Assembly: GCA_046328715.1 (NCBI GenBank)
Contig: JAXLWB010000042.1
Coordinates: 1 to 64,000 of the forward strand
Origin: JAXLWB01 sp046328715
GTDB lineage: Bacteria > Chloroflexota > Anaerolineae > Caldilineales > Caldilineaceae
Reading direction: 5' to 3'
Length of the DNA stretch: 64,000 nucleotides
Part shown: piece after piece, positions 41,569 to 50,514 of the stretch
How positions within the stretch are numbered: position 1 is the first letter of the stretch
How the letters are laid out: every line of letters begins with the position of its first letter
The notes under the pieces: model-generated
The model's database searches: none
What the model was told of the DNA's origin: nothing
Seen by the model: the letters and a program-made list of their open reading frames with translations, nothing else
Translations under genes and position numbers: made by a program

Positions 41569-44235
41569 ATGCAAAATCGAAAACGAATCTCATTAGATGG
41601 AATCTGGCAATTCCAGATCGATCCTGCAGATGGACGTACGTTAGCAGAGATGCAACGCATCGAAAGTTGGCGCGATGCTGTGGTTCCGATGCCGTGGCAA
41701 GCACAATTTGACGATCTGCGCCACACCAGCGGCACTGCCTGGTATCGCAGGACAATTCAAATTGGAGGGGTGAGGGGTGAGCAGCGAGCGATTCTTCACT
41801 TTGGTGCAGTCGATTATCAGGCCATTGTCTGGTTGAACGGCGAAAAGCTCGGCGAGCACGAAGGTGGCTATCTTCCCTTTGAGTTTGATGCCACCGCCCA
41901 GCTTGCCGCTGGCGACAATCAACTTGTGGTCTGTGTCATCGACCCGACCGATGAACGCAGCCGCTTTGCCGAGGCTCCTTTTAGCGAAATTCCGCACGGC
42001 AAACAGAGCTGGTATGGCCCATTAGGTGGCATCTGGCAAAGTGTTTGGCTCGAACTACGGCCTCACATCCATCTGCAACGTTTGCAATTGCAGCCGGATG
42101 TCGCCAACGCCAGCATTGCCATCACTGCGCCAACTAACAGCGCGCTGCCCGCCAATACCACCATTCAAGTCAGCGTCTTCGACCCCAACGACGAAAAAGT
42201 TGCCGATGGTACTCTAACCGGAAATTCCAGCAATCTCCCAATCTCCCAATCTCCAATCTCCCTCTGGTCGCCCGAAAACCCCAATCTCTACACTGTCACC
42301 GCTACCCTCCTAATCGACGGTCAAGCAGTCGATCAGATCAGCGATCACTGTGGCTTCCGCACGATTGAGGGGCGAGATGGGCGGATTTACCTCAACGGTC
42401 AGCCGGTTTATCTGCGCGGCGTGCTTGACCAAGCCTACTATCCTGGCACCATCTACACACCGCCGAGCCTCGAATTTCTCGAAGACCAGGCGCGCAAGGC
42501 CAAAGCGTTGGGACTCAACTGCCTGCGCACCCACATCAAGATCGAGGATCCGCGTTACTACGACGTAGCGGATCGTTTTGGCTTGCTAATCTGGACCGAG
42601 ATCCCCAACTGGATCTTGCTGACCGAGGAGACCTCCAAGCGCGGCTATGAGACCTTACGCCAAATGGTGGAACGCGACGGCAACCATCCTTCGATCTTTG
42701 CCTGGACCTTGATCAACGAGAACTGGGGAACCGACCTGCCACGCAATCCCGAACATCGCAAGTGGCTAGCCGACTTCTATCATGCCGCCAAACAGCTCGA
42801 CCCCACCCGCTTGATCTGTGACAATTCTGCCTGTTGCGACAACTTCCACGTTGCCGGCGATCTGGATGATTTTCATATGTACCGCGCCATTCCCGACCAC
42901 GCCAAGGAGTGGGACGAATGGGTGGCCGACTTTGCCGGTCGTCCGCAATGGGCGTGGGCTGCCGATTACAATCACGAGCGGCGTCCTGATCTGCCCGTGC
43001 TAGTGAGCGAGTTTGGCAACTGGGGACTGCCACACCCGGATGCGATTCAGGAGGATGGTCGTGATCCCTGGTGGTTTGAAAACGGTCATGAATGGGGCGA
43101 AGGAATTGTTTACCCGCACAACATGATTGGGCGCTTTCACTATTGGCAATTACAAGATGTCTTCGGCAGCTTTGAGGACTTTATCCTCAATTCGCAGGAG
43201 CACATGGCCCACAGCCTCGCCTACGAGATCAGCACCATGCGTCTGCATCCTTCCATCGGCGGCTACATCATCACTGAATTAACCGATGTGCATTGGGAAT
43301 GCAACGGGCTGATGACAATGCAGCGTGACATCAAACATGGATTGGAGACGTACTTTACACCGCTCAATCAGGATCGTGTGCTGGTCATCCGCCCGCAGCG
43401 CTGGAGCGGTGAGCCAGGTGAGACGATTCAGGTCGAACTGCGCGCTTCCGATGTAGACGGAGCCGGGCAGAGTGGACGCATCCATTGGCAAGTTGGCAAA
43501 CATGGCGGAGCATTGGACGCTCCTGGTGGGGTCATTGAGGTGATGCTGGATCACCCAGGTATATTGCCACTGCATGCCCATTGGGTGATCGACGGCACCC
43601 AAATTGCGACCAATCAGGTAAACCTGACCTGTGCGTCCTTGTCCCCGCGCTCTGGGAAGATCTATCTTTACAACGCACCCGAACTAGCCGCCCCTCTGAC
43701 TGATCTTGGATTTACATTAGTAGAAGGTATATTGACGGAAGCAATGCAGAACAACGTGTTGATCGTGGCTACACGCTATACAGTTGAGTTGCAAAGCGCG
43801 GTACAAGCGGGAGCAAAGCTTCTCTTGTTGGCGGGACCCGATTTTCACAAGCAGGAGGGTAGTGCCGAGACGCCTTATTGTTGGGTCGTCAATCGGCAGG
43901 GTACAGCCTGGCAAGGAGATTGGGCAACCTCCTTTAGCTGGCTCAACAAGCAGGGTGTCTTTGCAGCCTTGCCTGGCAAACCTTTGTTGGAGATGGAGTA
44001 CGCCGACCTCATGCCCGATGCGGTGATTATCGGGTTGCCTGCGTGGGCCATGCGCAGTCACAGCTACGCCGGGCTGGCGCTGGGCTGGATTCACAAACCC
44101 GTTTCGCTGCTGGCCGAGTTGCCCTATGGCAGGGGAAACATTGTGATGACAACCTTCAAGCTCAACGCCGAAACGTTGACCCAGCATGTGCTGGCGAAGA
44201 TCATCTTTGCGGGGTGCGTGAAGCTGGCAGGTTAA
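41569..44235 (+). CDS. GH2-family glycoside hydrolase, 2 of 2
   Basis: 888 residues, no signal peptide. The jelly-roll domain begins RISLDGIWQFQIDPADG and has HFGAVDYQAIVWLNG; the barrel has acid/base Glu at about 384 (NENWG) and nucleophile Glu at about 481 (SEFGNWG). Long C-terminal domains follow. A stretch NSSNLPISQSPIS (42223-42262) before LWSPENPNLYTV is encoded by CAATCTCC words like those of the intergenic hairpins, and a shorter GGGTGAGG run lies at 41764-41782. It is a distant paralogue of the GH2 at 32319. Substrate class uncertain. Confidence 0.92.
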   Translation: MQNRKRISLDGIWQFQIDPADGRTLAEMQRIESWRDAVVPMPWQAQFDDLRHTSGTAWYRRTIQIGGVRGEQRAILHFGAVDYQAIVWLNGEKLGEHEGGYLPFEFDATAQLAAGDNQLVVCVIDPTDERSRFAEAPFSEIPHGKQSWYGPLGGIWQSVWLELRPHIHLQRLQLQPDVANASIAITAPTNSALPANTTIQVSVFDPNDEKVADGTLTGNSSNLPISQSPISLWSPENPNLYTVTATLLIDGQAVDQISDHCGFRTIEGRDGRIYLNGQPVYLRGVLDQAYYPGTIYTPPSLEFLEDQARKAKALGLNCLRTHIKIEDPRYYDVADRFGLLIWTEIPNWILLTEETSKRGYETLRQMVERDGNHPSIFAWTLINENWGTDLPRNPEHRKWLADFYHAAKQLDPTRLICDNSACCDNFHVAGDLDDFHMYRAIPDHAKEWDEWVADFAGRPQWAWAADYNHERRPDLPVLVSEFGNWGLPHPDAIQEDGRDPWWFENGHEWGEGIVYPHNMIGRFHYWQLQDVFGSFEDFILNSQEHMAHSLAYEISTMRLHPSIGGYIITELTDVHWECNGLMTMQRDIKHGLETYFTPLNQDRVLVIRPQRWSGEPGETIQVELRASDVDGAGQSGRIHWQVGKHGGALDAPGGVIEVMLDHPGILPLHAHWVIDGTQIATNQVNLTCASLSPRSGKIYLYNAPELAAPLTDLGFTLVEGILTEAMQNNVLIVATRYTVELQSAVQAGAKLLLLAGPDFHKQEGSAETPYCWVVNRQGTAWQGDWATSFSWLNKQGVFAALPGKPLLEMEYADLMPDAVIIGLPAWAMRSHSYAGLALGWIHKPVSLLAELPYGRGNIVMTTFKLNAETLTQHVLAKIIFAGCVKLAG

Positions 44236-44242
44236 ACTTGTG

Positions 44243-44302
44243 ACACGAATGGGAAGGGACTCGGATCTGAACAATAAGACCCGAGTTCCTTTCCATCCGT
44301 GT
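44243..44302. terminator. Long hairpin between convergent GH2 and binding-protein genes
   Basis: 22-base arms (44243-44264, 44281-44302), ACACGAATGGGAAGG... pairing with TTTCCATCCGTGT, three positions as wobble pairs, loop 16. It is placed 8 bases after GH2 and 29 before the opposite stop, as a bidirectional terminator. It shares CGGATGGAAAGGAA with 14522-14576 (read on the complementary strand). Confidence 0.65.
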
Positions 44303-44330
44303 TATAAAATCTACTCTATAGACATCTTCT

Positions 44331-46037
44331 CTACTTCACTGCCTCCACATTCACCAATGAGCTTTGATCCTCTAGCGAAATCGTTGGCTGGTCGATGATC
44401 CAACCGGTGAAGTGATCGGTGCGGTAGGCTTGGGCGGTTTGATTGTAGTAGGGGACGATATAGACAACATCACGCAGCGCAAGTTCCTGCATCTTCCAGA
44501 CCAGAGCCTGACGCTTTTTGAGATCCAGTTCGGCAGATTGTTGTTGATAGAGTGCATCATACTCGGGGTTGGCATAGCCTGCTTCGCTGCTGCCGTTCGG
44601 GATCGCCTCACTGGTCATCACCTTGAGCAACACATTCGGGTCGGGGTCTGTCGTCCAGCCCCAGATGATGATGTCGTAGTCAAAGGTCGGGCAACAGACG
44701 GCCAGTAGCGCATCCGGTTCAAAACTCTGCGGCTCAACCTTCACCCCGATCTGCTTCCAATTCTGGCCGAGCAGTTCGGCCATACGTGGTGCGTCAGCCG
44801 TGTCATCTGCCCAGAAAAGGCGGAAGTCCAAGGGATGGGTACCGTCCGGCATTTCGCGCACACCGTCGCCATCCGTGTCTTTGTAACCCGCCTCATCCAG
44901 CATCTGGTTGGCCTTAGCAATGTCAAAGTCATAGTCATGGAGGTCATGGTTGAACCAGGTGGTCAGACTGTCGGGCACCAGGGTGAGACCTGGCGTTCCC
45001 AGCCCGAGCAGCAAGACGTCGATGATGCTGCGTTTGTCCGTAGCGTGGGCCAATGCTTGACGCACCGTACGGTCGCGCAGTGCAGGGTGACCAGTACATT
45101 TACCGCCAGCATCGGTGGGGCAGTTGGCTGGATCAATCTGGTTGAAGTAAAAATCAGACATCTCTGGGGAAAGCGGTGGACCTGTCACGAGTTTGATGTT
45201 CTTGGCATTGCGCAGGGCAGGAATGGCGGTTTTGGGCAATTCGGTGATCATATCCACCTGCCCTGCCTGTAATCCTTGGACCAGGGCATCGGCGTTCTCA
45301 AAAGTTTGAAAGATCACCTCATCGACCTTGGCCTTCGTGCTAAAATAGTCAGGATTGGCACGCAGATGGACATACTCGTTTGGCTTATACTCCGCCAACT
45401 TGAAGGGTCCACTGCCCACCAGATCATTGTTGAGATACTCCATCGGCGCATTGCCTTCCAGATGTTTCGACCAGACATGCTCGGGCAGCACATAGAGAAA
45501 GACCAGTTGCGCCTCCATATTGGGGATCGGTTGGTCGAGGGTAATCACCACAGTCGTATCATCCGGTGCCTCAACGCTGGCAAAATGTTCAGTATAGGTT
45601 GGCAGGTAGGGAAAATCGGCGTGGTCTTTGTAGAAGTTGTAGGTGAAGGCGATGTCGTGCGCAGTCAGCGGTACGCCATCGTGCCACTGGATGCCAGCGC
45701 GAATCTTGTAAGTCCACACGATGCCATCAGACGAAGTAGAGACGCTTTCCGCCAAGCTGAGTTGGTAGGTGTTGTCCATTTTCAACTCATACATGGTGTC
45801 GTAGACGAGGTTGAAGATCGTGTACGAGTCGGTCAAAAAGGCCATGCCTGGATTTAGCGTATCAGGCCCGCCCTTCCAACCAATGCGGACGACTGCGGGT
45901 TTATGCTCGACTGTGTTCGTGGGGGAAGGTGTGGTGACGACTCCTGAAGTACAAGATGCAAAGACGATCAGCATCATCAAAAGCATACAGGTATGAAACA
46001 GTTTGTTCGTGTACGTTGTGTTCACTGGGTGATCCAC
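44331..46037 (-). CDS. Family-5 ABC substrate-binding lipoprotein
   Basis: 568 residues. Signal MLLMMLIVFASC is a lipobox. The body has SBP_bac_5 landmarks: LAESVSTSSDGIVWTYKI, GIQWHDGVPLTAHDIAFTYNF, DLVGSGPFKLAEYKPNEYVHL and TVRQALAHATDKRSIIDVLL. It contains TDTDGDGVREMPDG, a calcium-loop-like DxDGDG stretch often seen in this branch. No permease adjoins; the two MFS genes upstream are not its partners. It is 3 bases from the MFS gene stop, so it is probably co-transcribed with the MFS pair. Confidence 0.92.
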   Translation of the reverse strand: MDHPVNTTYTNKLFHTCMLLMMLIVFASCTSGVVTTPSPTNTVEHKPAVVRIGWKGGPDTLNPGMAFLTDSYTIFNLVYDTMYELKMDNTYQLSLAESVSTSSDGIVWTYKIRAGIQWHDGVPLTAHDIAFTYNFYKDHADFPYLPTYTEHFASVEAPDDTTVVITLDQPIPNMEAQLVFLYVLPEHVWSKHLEGNAPMEYLNNDLVGSGPFKLAEYKPNEYVHLRANPDYFSTKAKVDEVIFQTFENADALVQGLQAGQVDMITELPKTAIPALRNAKNIKLVTGPPLSPEMSDFYFNQIDPANCPTDAGGKCTGHPALRDRTVRQALAHATDKRSIIDVLLLGLGTPGLTLVPDSLTTWFNHDLHDYDFDIAKANQMLDEAGYKDTDGDGVREMPDGTHPLDFRLFWADDTADAPRMAELLGQNWKQIGVKVEPQSFEPDALLAVCCPTFDYDIIIWGWTTDPDPNVLLKVMTSEAIPNGSSEAGYANPEYDALYQQQSAELDLKKRQALVWKMQELALRDVVYIVPYYNQTAQAYRTDHFTGWIIDQPTISLEDQSSLVNVEAVK

Positions 46038-46040
46038 CTC

Positions 46041-47327
46041 TTAGACAGAATTTTCAACTTTCCCATGGAATCGGGGTTCCTTGACCCAAAAATTCATCAT
46101 TAAACCACCAATCGTGGCCATGATGGCAGCAAATAAAAAGAGATTGTCGTAGCCGATACTGCCCGCCAACCAACCGCCCAGGAGCGGGCCAAGAATCAGC
46201 ACTGGCGCTAGCAACGTATTAGTCAAACCGACATAAGTGGGGCGATCTTCGGCAGCGCAGAATTCAAGCAAAATGTTGAAAGCCGAAACGCCATCCGCTG
46301 CAGCATAGATGCCAACTAGAACAAAGGAGATTGCCAGGGCCAGTGGTGTATCAGCGAGTCTGACCGAGAGTGTCGCCAATGTCATGGCAAAGGCGGCTGT
46401 CCCCAACACTCGTTTATGACCCAAACGGTCACCGATCAGCCCCCACACCAGGTTCATCAGTGCAACGGTAAAGACTTGGGCCGCGGTCAATCGCCCCACG
46501 GTCACGCCATCGATGTGGAATTTTTCCAACCCGGAAGCCATGAAGAAACCAGTGGCGATCGTGCCAAGTTGGGTGGTGGTACGGCTGAGCAGGAAGCGGC
46601 GATAGTTGGCATCGCGCCGCAGCACATCCGGCAACTGGGAAAGGTAACGCGCTAGCGGGATTGATTCCTTCACCGTGGTGCTGGGCGGTTCGCGATTGAG
46701 CGCCAGACCGATAAACGAGACAATCAACATGAGGAAGGCAACAAAGAAGAGCAAGGCAAAATTGTTGGGATAATTGATGCGATCCAGCATCTGTCCAAAA
46801 TAAAGCGCACCTCCAGCCCCGATCAGCGCTCCCAAGCTATGACTCAACCCTGACCATAATCCACGCCGCTGCACCGGAATCACCTTGGCCATCATGTCCG
46901 ACCAGGCTGGCATGCCCACTCCACTGCCCATCGCCGTTGTCACCAGCAGTAAAAAGAAACCGATCAGTGCCGCCGTCGGATGCGAGGCGCCCAAGTACCA
47001 GATCGTCAGCGCAATCAACAAAAAAGGCAGCCTTTCGACCAGGCTGCCAATCCACATCACGAAGGGCTTTTTATAACGCATCTGTTCTGAAAGATTGGCA
47101 ATAAAAAGCTGTGGCAGGTAAAAACCCAAGCTAAAAATGGCAGGAATGAAACCGAGCGCCATCTTTGAATCGGTGAGTTTGCTGACCAAAGCGGGCATTA
47201 CGGTGTCGCGTGCTACGATGCTGGCGCCCAGAGTAAAGAAAACAATATCAACGACATTGACCCAGAAATTCCAATTTACATTCGGTTCCGTAACCTTTGG
47301 AGCGACAGATAACGTTTGTTCAGTCAT
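46041..47327 (-). CDS. MFS transporter, tandem paralogue A
   Basis: 428 residues from ATG 47327, the longer frame rejected. Twelve membrane helices are visible. VNWNFWVNVVDIVFFTLGASIVARDTVMPALV at the N-terminus has the acidic/Arg pair also found in paralogue B. The protein carries the loop RYKKPFVMWIGSLVERLPF and several GG-rich helices. MFS carriers exchange solutes with protons or counter-solutes; no substrate is readable. It is 103 bases from paralogue B, separated by a word-hairpin. Confidence 0.92.
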   Translation of the reverse strand: MTEQTLSVAPKVTEPNVNWNFWVNVVDIVFFTLGASIVARDTVMPALVSKLTDSKMALGFIPAIFSLGFYLPQLFIANLSEQMRYKKPFVMWIGSLVERLPFLLIALTIWYLGASHPTAALIGFFLLLVTTAMGSGVGMPAWSDMMAKVIPVQRRGLWSGLSHSLGALIGAGGALYFGQMLDRINYPNNFALLFFVAFLMLIVSFIGLALNREPPSTTVKESIPLARYLSQLPDVLRRDANYRRFLLSRTTTQLGTIATGFFMASGLEKFHIDGVTVGRLTAAQVFTVALMNLVWGLIGDRLGHKRVLGTAAFAMTLATLSVRLADTPLALAISFVLVGIYAAADGVSAFNILLEFCAAEDRPTYVGLTNTLLAPVLILGPLLGGWLAGSIGYDNLFLFAAIMATIGGLMMNFWVKEPRFHGKVENSV

Positions 47328-47342
47328 GAATTCGATCTTTCT

Positions 47343-47430
47343 TAAAAGTGGCAAAGTTGCAAAGTGGCAAAGTGGCAGGTGGCGGGTAACGTACTCAACT
47401 TATTACTTGCTACCCGCCACTCGCCACCCG
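47343..47430. repeat. Word-hairpin between MFS paralogues (GCAAAGTGGC / GTGGCGGGTA words)
   Basis: Left part repeats GTGGCAAAGTTGCAAAG, then GGTGGCGGGTAACG, and the right part is TACCCGCCACTCGCCACCCG. It begins at the stop of paralogue B, TAA followed at once by CGGGTGGCG. Confidence 0.75.
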
Positions 47431-48702
47431 TTATTTCTTTTCAACGCGCGGTTCCCGCACGAGCAAGCTCATCAGCAGCCCGCCGATCAGTACGATCACC
47501 AGCGCAGTCATAAAGAGTCCGCTATAGCCCAGAATTCCTGCCAGCCAACCACCCAGCAATGGTCCCAGCGTCAAAGAAGGAGCCAGCATTGAGTTGGTCA
47601 GGCCGATATAGGTCGGGCGATCTTCGGGCGGGCTAAACTCGAGGATGATGTTAAGCCCAGCCACGTAGTCAGCGCCTGTGTAGATGCCGAGTAACACATA
47701 AACGCCTACCAGCCAGAACGCCGATTGAGCCATCAGCGCAAGCAAAGCCGCCAAGGCCAGGGCAAACGCTGCCGCCGCCAACAAGGTCTTGTAGCCGGTG
47801 CGATCCGCCACATAGCCCCATACCAGGCTCATGATCGCTTGGGTTGCCACCAACACAACCGTCAAGTTGCCAATAAAGATGCCGTCGATACCAAAACGTT
47901 CGATGCCATAGACAATGAAAAAGCCATTGGCCATCATCCCCAGTTGGATCGTAGTGCGGCTGAGCAGAAAGCGCGCATAGTTATGATCGCGGCGGAGAAT
48001 GGTTGGCAGTTCCCCCAGAAAGCGAGCAAGGGGGATATGTTGTTTGATGGTTAGGCTAGGCGGCTCACGGGTCAGCGCCAGCGCCACCCAGGAAAAAAAC
48101 ATGACGGCAAACGAGGCCAGAAAGAGCAGCGCAAAGTTGTTGGGGTAGCTCACCTTGTCCAACACTGTGCCTGCCCAATAGGCGCAGCCCATTGAAAGCA
48201 ATGCCCCCAACGCATGGCCAACACCCGAGTAGCGTCCACGCCGTTCTACAGGGATCACCTTGGCAATCATGTCATACCAGGCAGGCACTAGAAAGCCAAC
48301 CGTCAACGCACTCGACGTGAGTAGGAAGTAGAAGAGCAACAGCGCCACTGTCGGCGAAGGGCTGGCAAACCACCAGATCGCCGCGCCAATCAGCAGGTAG
48401 GGTCCACGTTCTAGCGTGCCGCTGCCCACAATCAGATAGGGTAACTTGTAACGCAATCGCTCAGTAAGATTGGCCACGAAGAGTTGCGGCAGATACATGC
48501 CCAAATTATAGAGCGCTGCAATCAAGCCGACTGCCATCTTCGATTCGGTTAGATGGCTCACCAGCGCCGGCATAATGGTATCACGCGAGACAATGCTCAA
48601 TGCAGCCATGATAAAGACCGTGTCGATCACACTGACCCAAAAATTCCAAGTTGCATTGTCCGCAGCCATTTTGTCGGCTTCGGCAAGAGTCATTTCAGTC
48701 AC
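47431..48702 (-). CDS. MFS transporter, tandem paralogue B
   Basis: 423 residues. GTG 48702 is preferred to ATG 48693 because the distance from start to WNFW then equals that of paralogue A (MTEMTL... against MTEQTL...). Twelve membrane helices; NATWNFWVSVIDTVFIMAALSIVSRDTIMPALV and YDMIAKVIPVERRGRYSGVGHALGAL correspond to blocks in A. The two arose by duplication and may form a heteromer or differ in substrate. Transcribed before A. Confidence 0.92.
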   Translation of the reverse strand: MTEMTLAEADKMAADNATWNFWVSVIDTVFIMAALSIVSRDTIMPALVSHLTESKMAVGLIAALYNLGMYLPQLFVANLTERLRYKLPYLIVGSGTLERGPYLLIGAAIWWFASPSPTVALLLFYFLLTSSALTVGFLVPAWYDMIAKVIPVERRGRYSGVGHALGALLSMGCAYWAGTVLDKVSYPNNFALLFLASFAVMFFSWVALALTREPPSLTIKQHIPLARFLGELPTILRRDHNYARFLLSRTTIQLGMMANGFFIVYGIERFGIDGIFIGNLTVVLVATQAIMSLVWGYVADRTGYKTLLAAAAFALALAALLALMAQSAFWLVGVYVLLGIYTGADYVAGLNIILEFSPPEDRPTYIGLTNSMLAPSLTLGPLLGGWLAGILGYSGLFMTALVIVLIGGLLMSLLVREPRVEKK

Positions 48703-48715
48703 AGGAATCGTCTTT

Positions 48716-49672
48716 CTATTTTATCGGCAAAATGGCTTTCCATCGTCCCGGCACGCGCAATCGCCCCAACCGCTCAAAGGCCAGAATGGCGCTAGTCAAA
48801 ATCAAGAGTCCACCCAAAGCTTGTTGCCAAGCGATCCGCTCGTGCAAAAAAATGATCGACCAGATCACTGCGAGGACAGTTTCAACGGGCAGCAGTAGCG
48901 CCATCTGCCCGCTGCCAATCTTCTGAATGGCGGTGAAGAAACAGAGCCGGGCCAGGTAGGTCGCCACCACCACCTGCACCACGATCAGCAGCCAGGATTG
49001 CAGCGATGGGCTTTGAAACTCGTGTCCCTGCATCAACCAGTAACCTACCACAACTACAAACGAGGAAGTTGCAATATAAAACGAGATGGCGCCTGAATCC
49101 TTGTCCCGTAAATACCATTGCACCCCGACCATCTGCGCCGACCAAGTGAGCATTGAGCCAAAGAGCAGCAACACGCCCCAAAGGCTCACGTTTCCGCCAG
49201 GACCAATCAGCAGATACACTCCACCCAGTGCCAATCCCAGACGCACAATCTGACGTTGGGTCATGCGCTCGCCGCCCAGCCACAGAAAACTCAGTGCTAC
49301 CACTGGGTTAATGGCATAGATCATCACCGCCATTGATGCATCCACGCGGGTGAGTGCCCAATTGTAGCAGAGTGTGCTGATGCCACTAAGTGCGCCCAAT
49401 CCCCACACCCATAACATACTACGCCGGTCAAAGCGTAGCGATGTGGGCTTGTAGATGGCCCACGTGCCGCCCATCAGCAAAGATGCCATGCCTAAGCGCA
49501 AAATCAGCAGATTGGAGGGGCTGGTTCCCTGCAGAATGATATTACGGCTAATGGGTGTTGCCAGACTAAAACCGATCGTCGTAAAAATACCCAAGAGCCA
49601 ACCTACCCAGAGCCGCGAGCCTTCACTTTGCACGCGCAGACCAGAAAGCGTGGATTGATCGGTTGAAGTCAT
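48716..49672 (-). CDS. EamA/DMT-family transporter
   Basis: 318 residues, ten predicted membrane helices in two EamA halves: GWLLGIFTTIGFSLATPISRN to the first half and SLWGVLLLFGSMLTWSAQMVG to the second. PINPVVALSFLWLGGERMT and PVETVLAVIWSIIFLHERI are the half-end motifs. The family exports metabolites such as amino acids or purines. It is upstream of and on the same strand as the MFS pair, with a 13-base gap, so it may share their transcript. Confidence 0.92.
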   Translation of the reverse strand: MTSTDQSTLSGLRVQSEGSRLWVGWLLGIFTTIGFSLATPISRNIILQGTSPSNLLILRLGMASLLMGGTWAIYKPTSLRFDRRSMLWVWGLGALSGISTLCYNWALTRVDASMAVMIYAINPVVALSFLWLGGERMTQRQIVRLGLALGGVYLLIGPGGNVSLWGVLLLFGSMLTWSAQMVGVQWYLRDKDSGAISFYIATSSFVVVVGYWLMQGHEFQSPSLQSWLLIVVQVVVATYLARLCFFTAIQKIGSGQMALLLPVETVLAVIWSIIFLHERIAWQQALGGLLILTSAILAFERLGRLRVPGRWKAILPIK

Positions 49673-49708
49673 TGAAAACTATCCTGACCGGGACTTACGC
49701 AAGATGCT

Positions 49709-49776
49709 GTGGCACAAGATATTTTCTTGCGCGCTGTGTAATTGAAAAAGCGAACAAGAAAGTATCTTGTTCTACA
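49709..49776. repeat. Two short hairpins with ACAAGATA...TTCTTG words
   Basis: CACAAGATATTTTCTTG (first) and GAACAAGAAAGTATCTTGTTC (49752-49772) both pair internally. They resemble 29229-29257. They lie in the gap upstream of the EamA start; nothing else coding is seen from 49673 to 49941. Confidence 0.5.
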
Positions 49777-49852
49777 ATTTAGGGAATGGAGCAATTATAA
49801 CAGTGCAGTTGCTTTTCCCTAGCGCAGCAAAGGAATAAATGCAAGAATAAAG

Positions 49853-49920
49853 AAGCAGGTGGCAAGTTGCAGGTGGCAAGCGAAATCAACTCTTTGCCAC
49901 CTGCAACTTGCCACCTGCTT
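49853..49920. repeat. Perfect 27-base word-hairpin (GCAGGTGGCAAGTTGC words)
   Basis: Arms 49853-49879 and 49894-49920 are complementary at every base, loop 14. It starts 22 bases after the stop of the PPOX gene (minus strand). The longest perfect hairpin found here. Confidence 0.85.
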
Positions 49921-49941
49921 GCTTGCTCGAAATTTGTTTGT

Positions 49942-50373
49942 TCATTCAGGCAGTGTATCTACACTGCGTAGTTTCGTCGGCTGCACACGGATCGCAGTTG
50001 AGAAGAGTTCCGAGTAACGGTCAGGCGTCATCTGAATCGCACGCATCCCGGCTTCATATTTCTCCACATAGGCTGACATCTGCGCTGGCATAGGGGCCGA
50101 TAGATCGATCCACGCCTTGCCCAGGAAGACCTGAACGTCGCCTCCCTTTGCGTCAGCGTTAAAGTGTAGAGCGATATTCGGATTGCGCATGATCTGGCGT
50201 ACTTTCATCGAGGTGGGCTGTGAATAGATCAGAAAGCACTCTTGATCCCAGACGAACCAAACTGGGCGTGGTTGCGGAATCTGCAGCGAGCTGACAGAAG
50301 TGAGCCAGATGATCTCTTCCTCTGCGATTCGCTGCCACGCCCGTTTCCCCAGTTCTGTGTTGAAATCAATCAT
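49942..50373 (-). CDS. PPOX-class flavin/F420-dependent enzyme
   Basis: 143 residues from ATG 50373 with AAGG about 9 bases upstream; the longer frame is not conserved. The split-barrel fold is recognisable from IWLTSVSSLQIPQPRPVWFVWDQECFLIYS, SMKVRQIMRNPNIALHFNADAKGGDVQVFLGKAW and the DPDRY-like C-terminal part. Relatives (TIGR03667 type) are thought to use F420 or FMN to reduce small molecules. It is solitary and its substrate is unknown. Confidence 0.85.
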   Translation of the reverse strand: MIDFNTELGKRAWQRIAEEEIIWLTSVSSLQIPQPRPVWFVWDQECFLIYSQPTSMKVRQIMRNPNIALHFNADAKGGDVQVFLGKAWIDLSAPMPAQMSAYVEKYEAGMRAIQMTPDRYSELFSTAIRVQPTKLRSVDTLPE

Positions 50374-50514
50374 AAGCAATTGCCTTATAAGCCGGCAGGT
50401 TTTGTTGAGGTAGCAACCGGGCAATCTGTGCCAGATTTCAGTCTTCCGTTTTGCCAAACCTGCCAAGTATGTATTTCAAATAGCGATACGGCCCACCGGC
50501 TTTTCAGACGATCT

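Noticed and set aside
49853..49920. Rho-independent terminators as the general explanation of the hairpins
   Set aside because: Most stems lack a following U-tract and lie between co-directional genes with close spacing; only those between convergent genes are kept as possible terminators.
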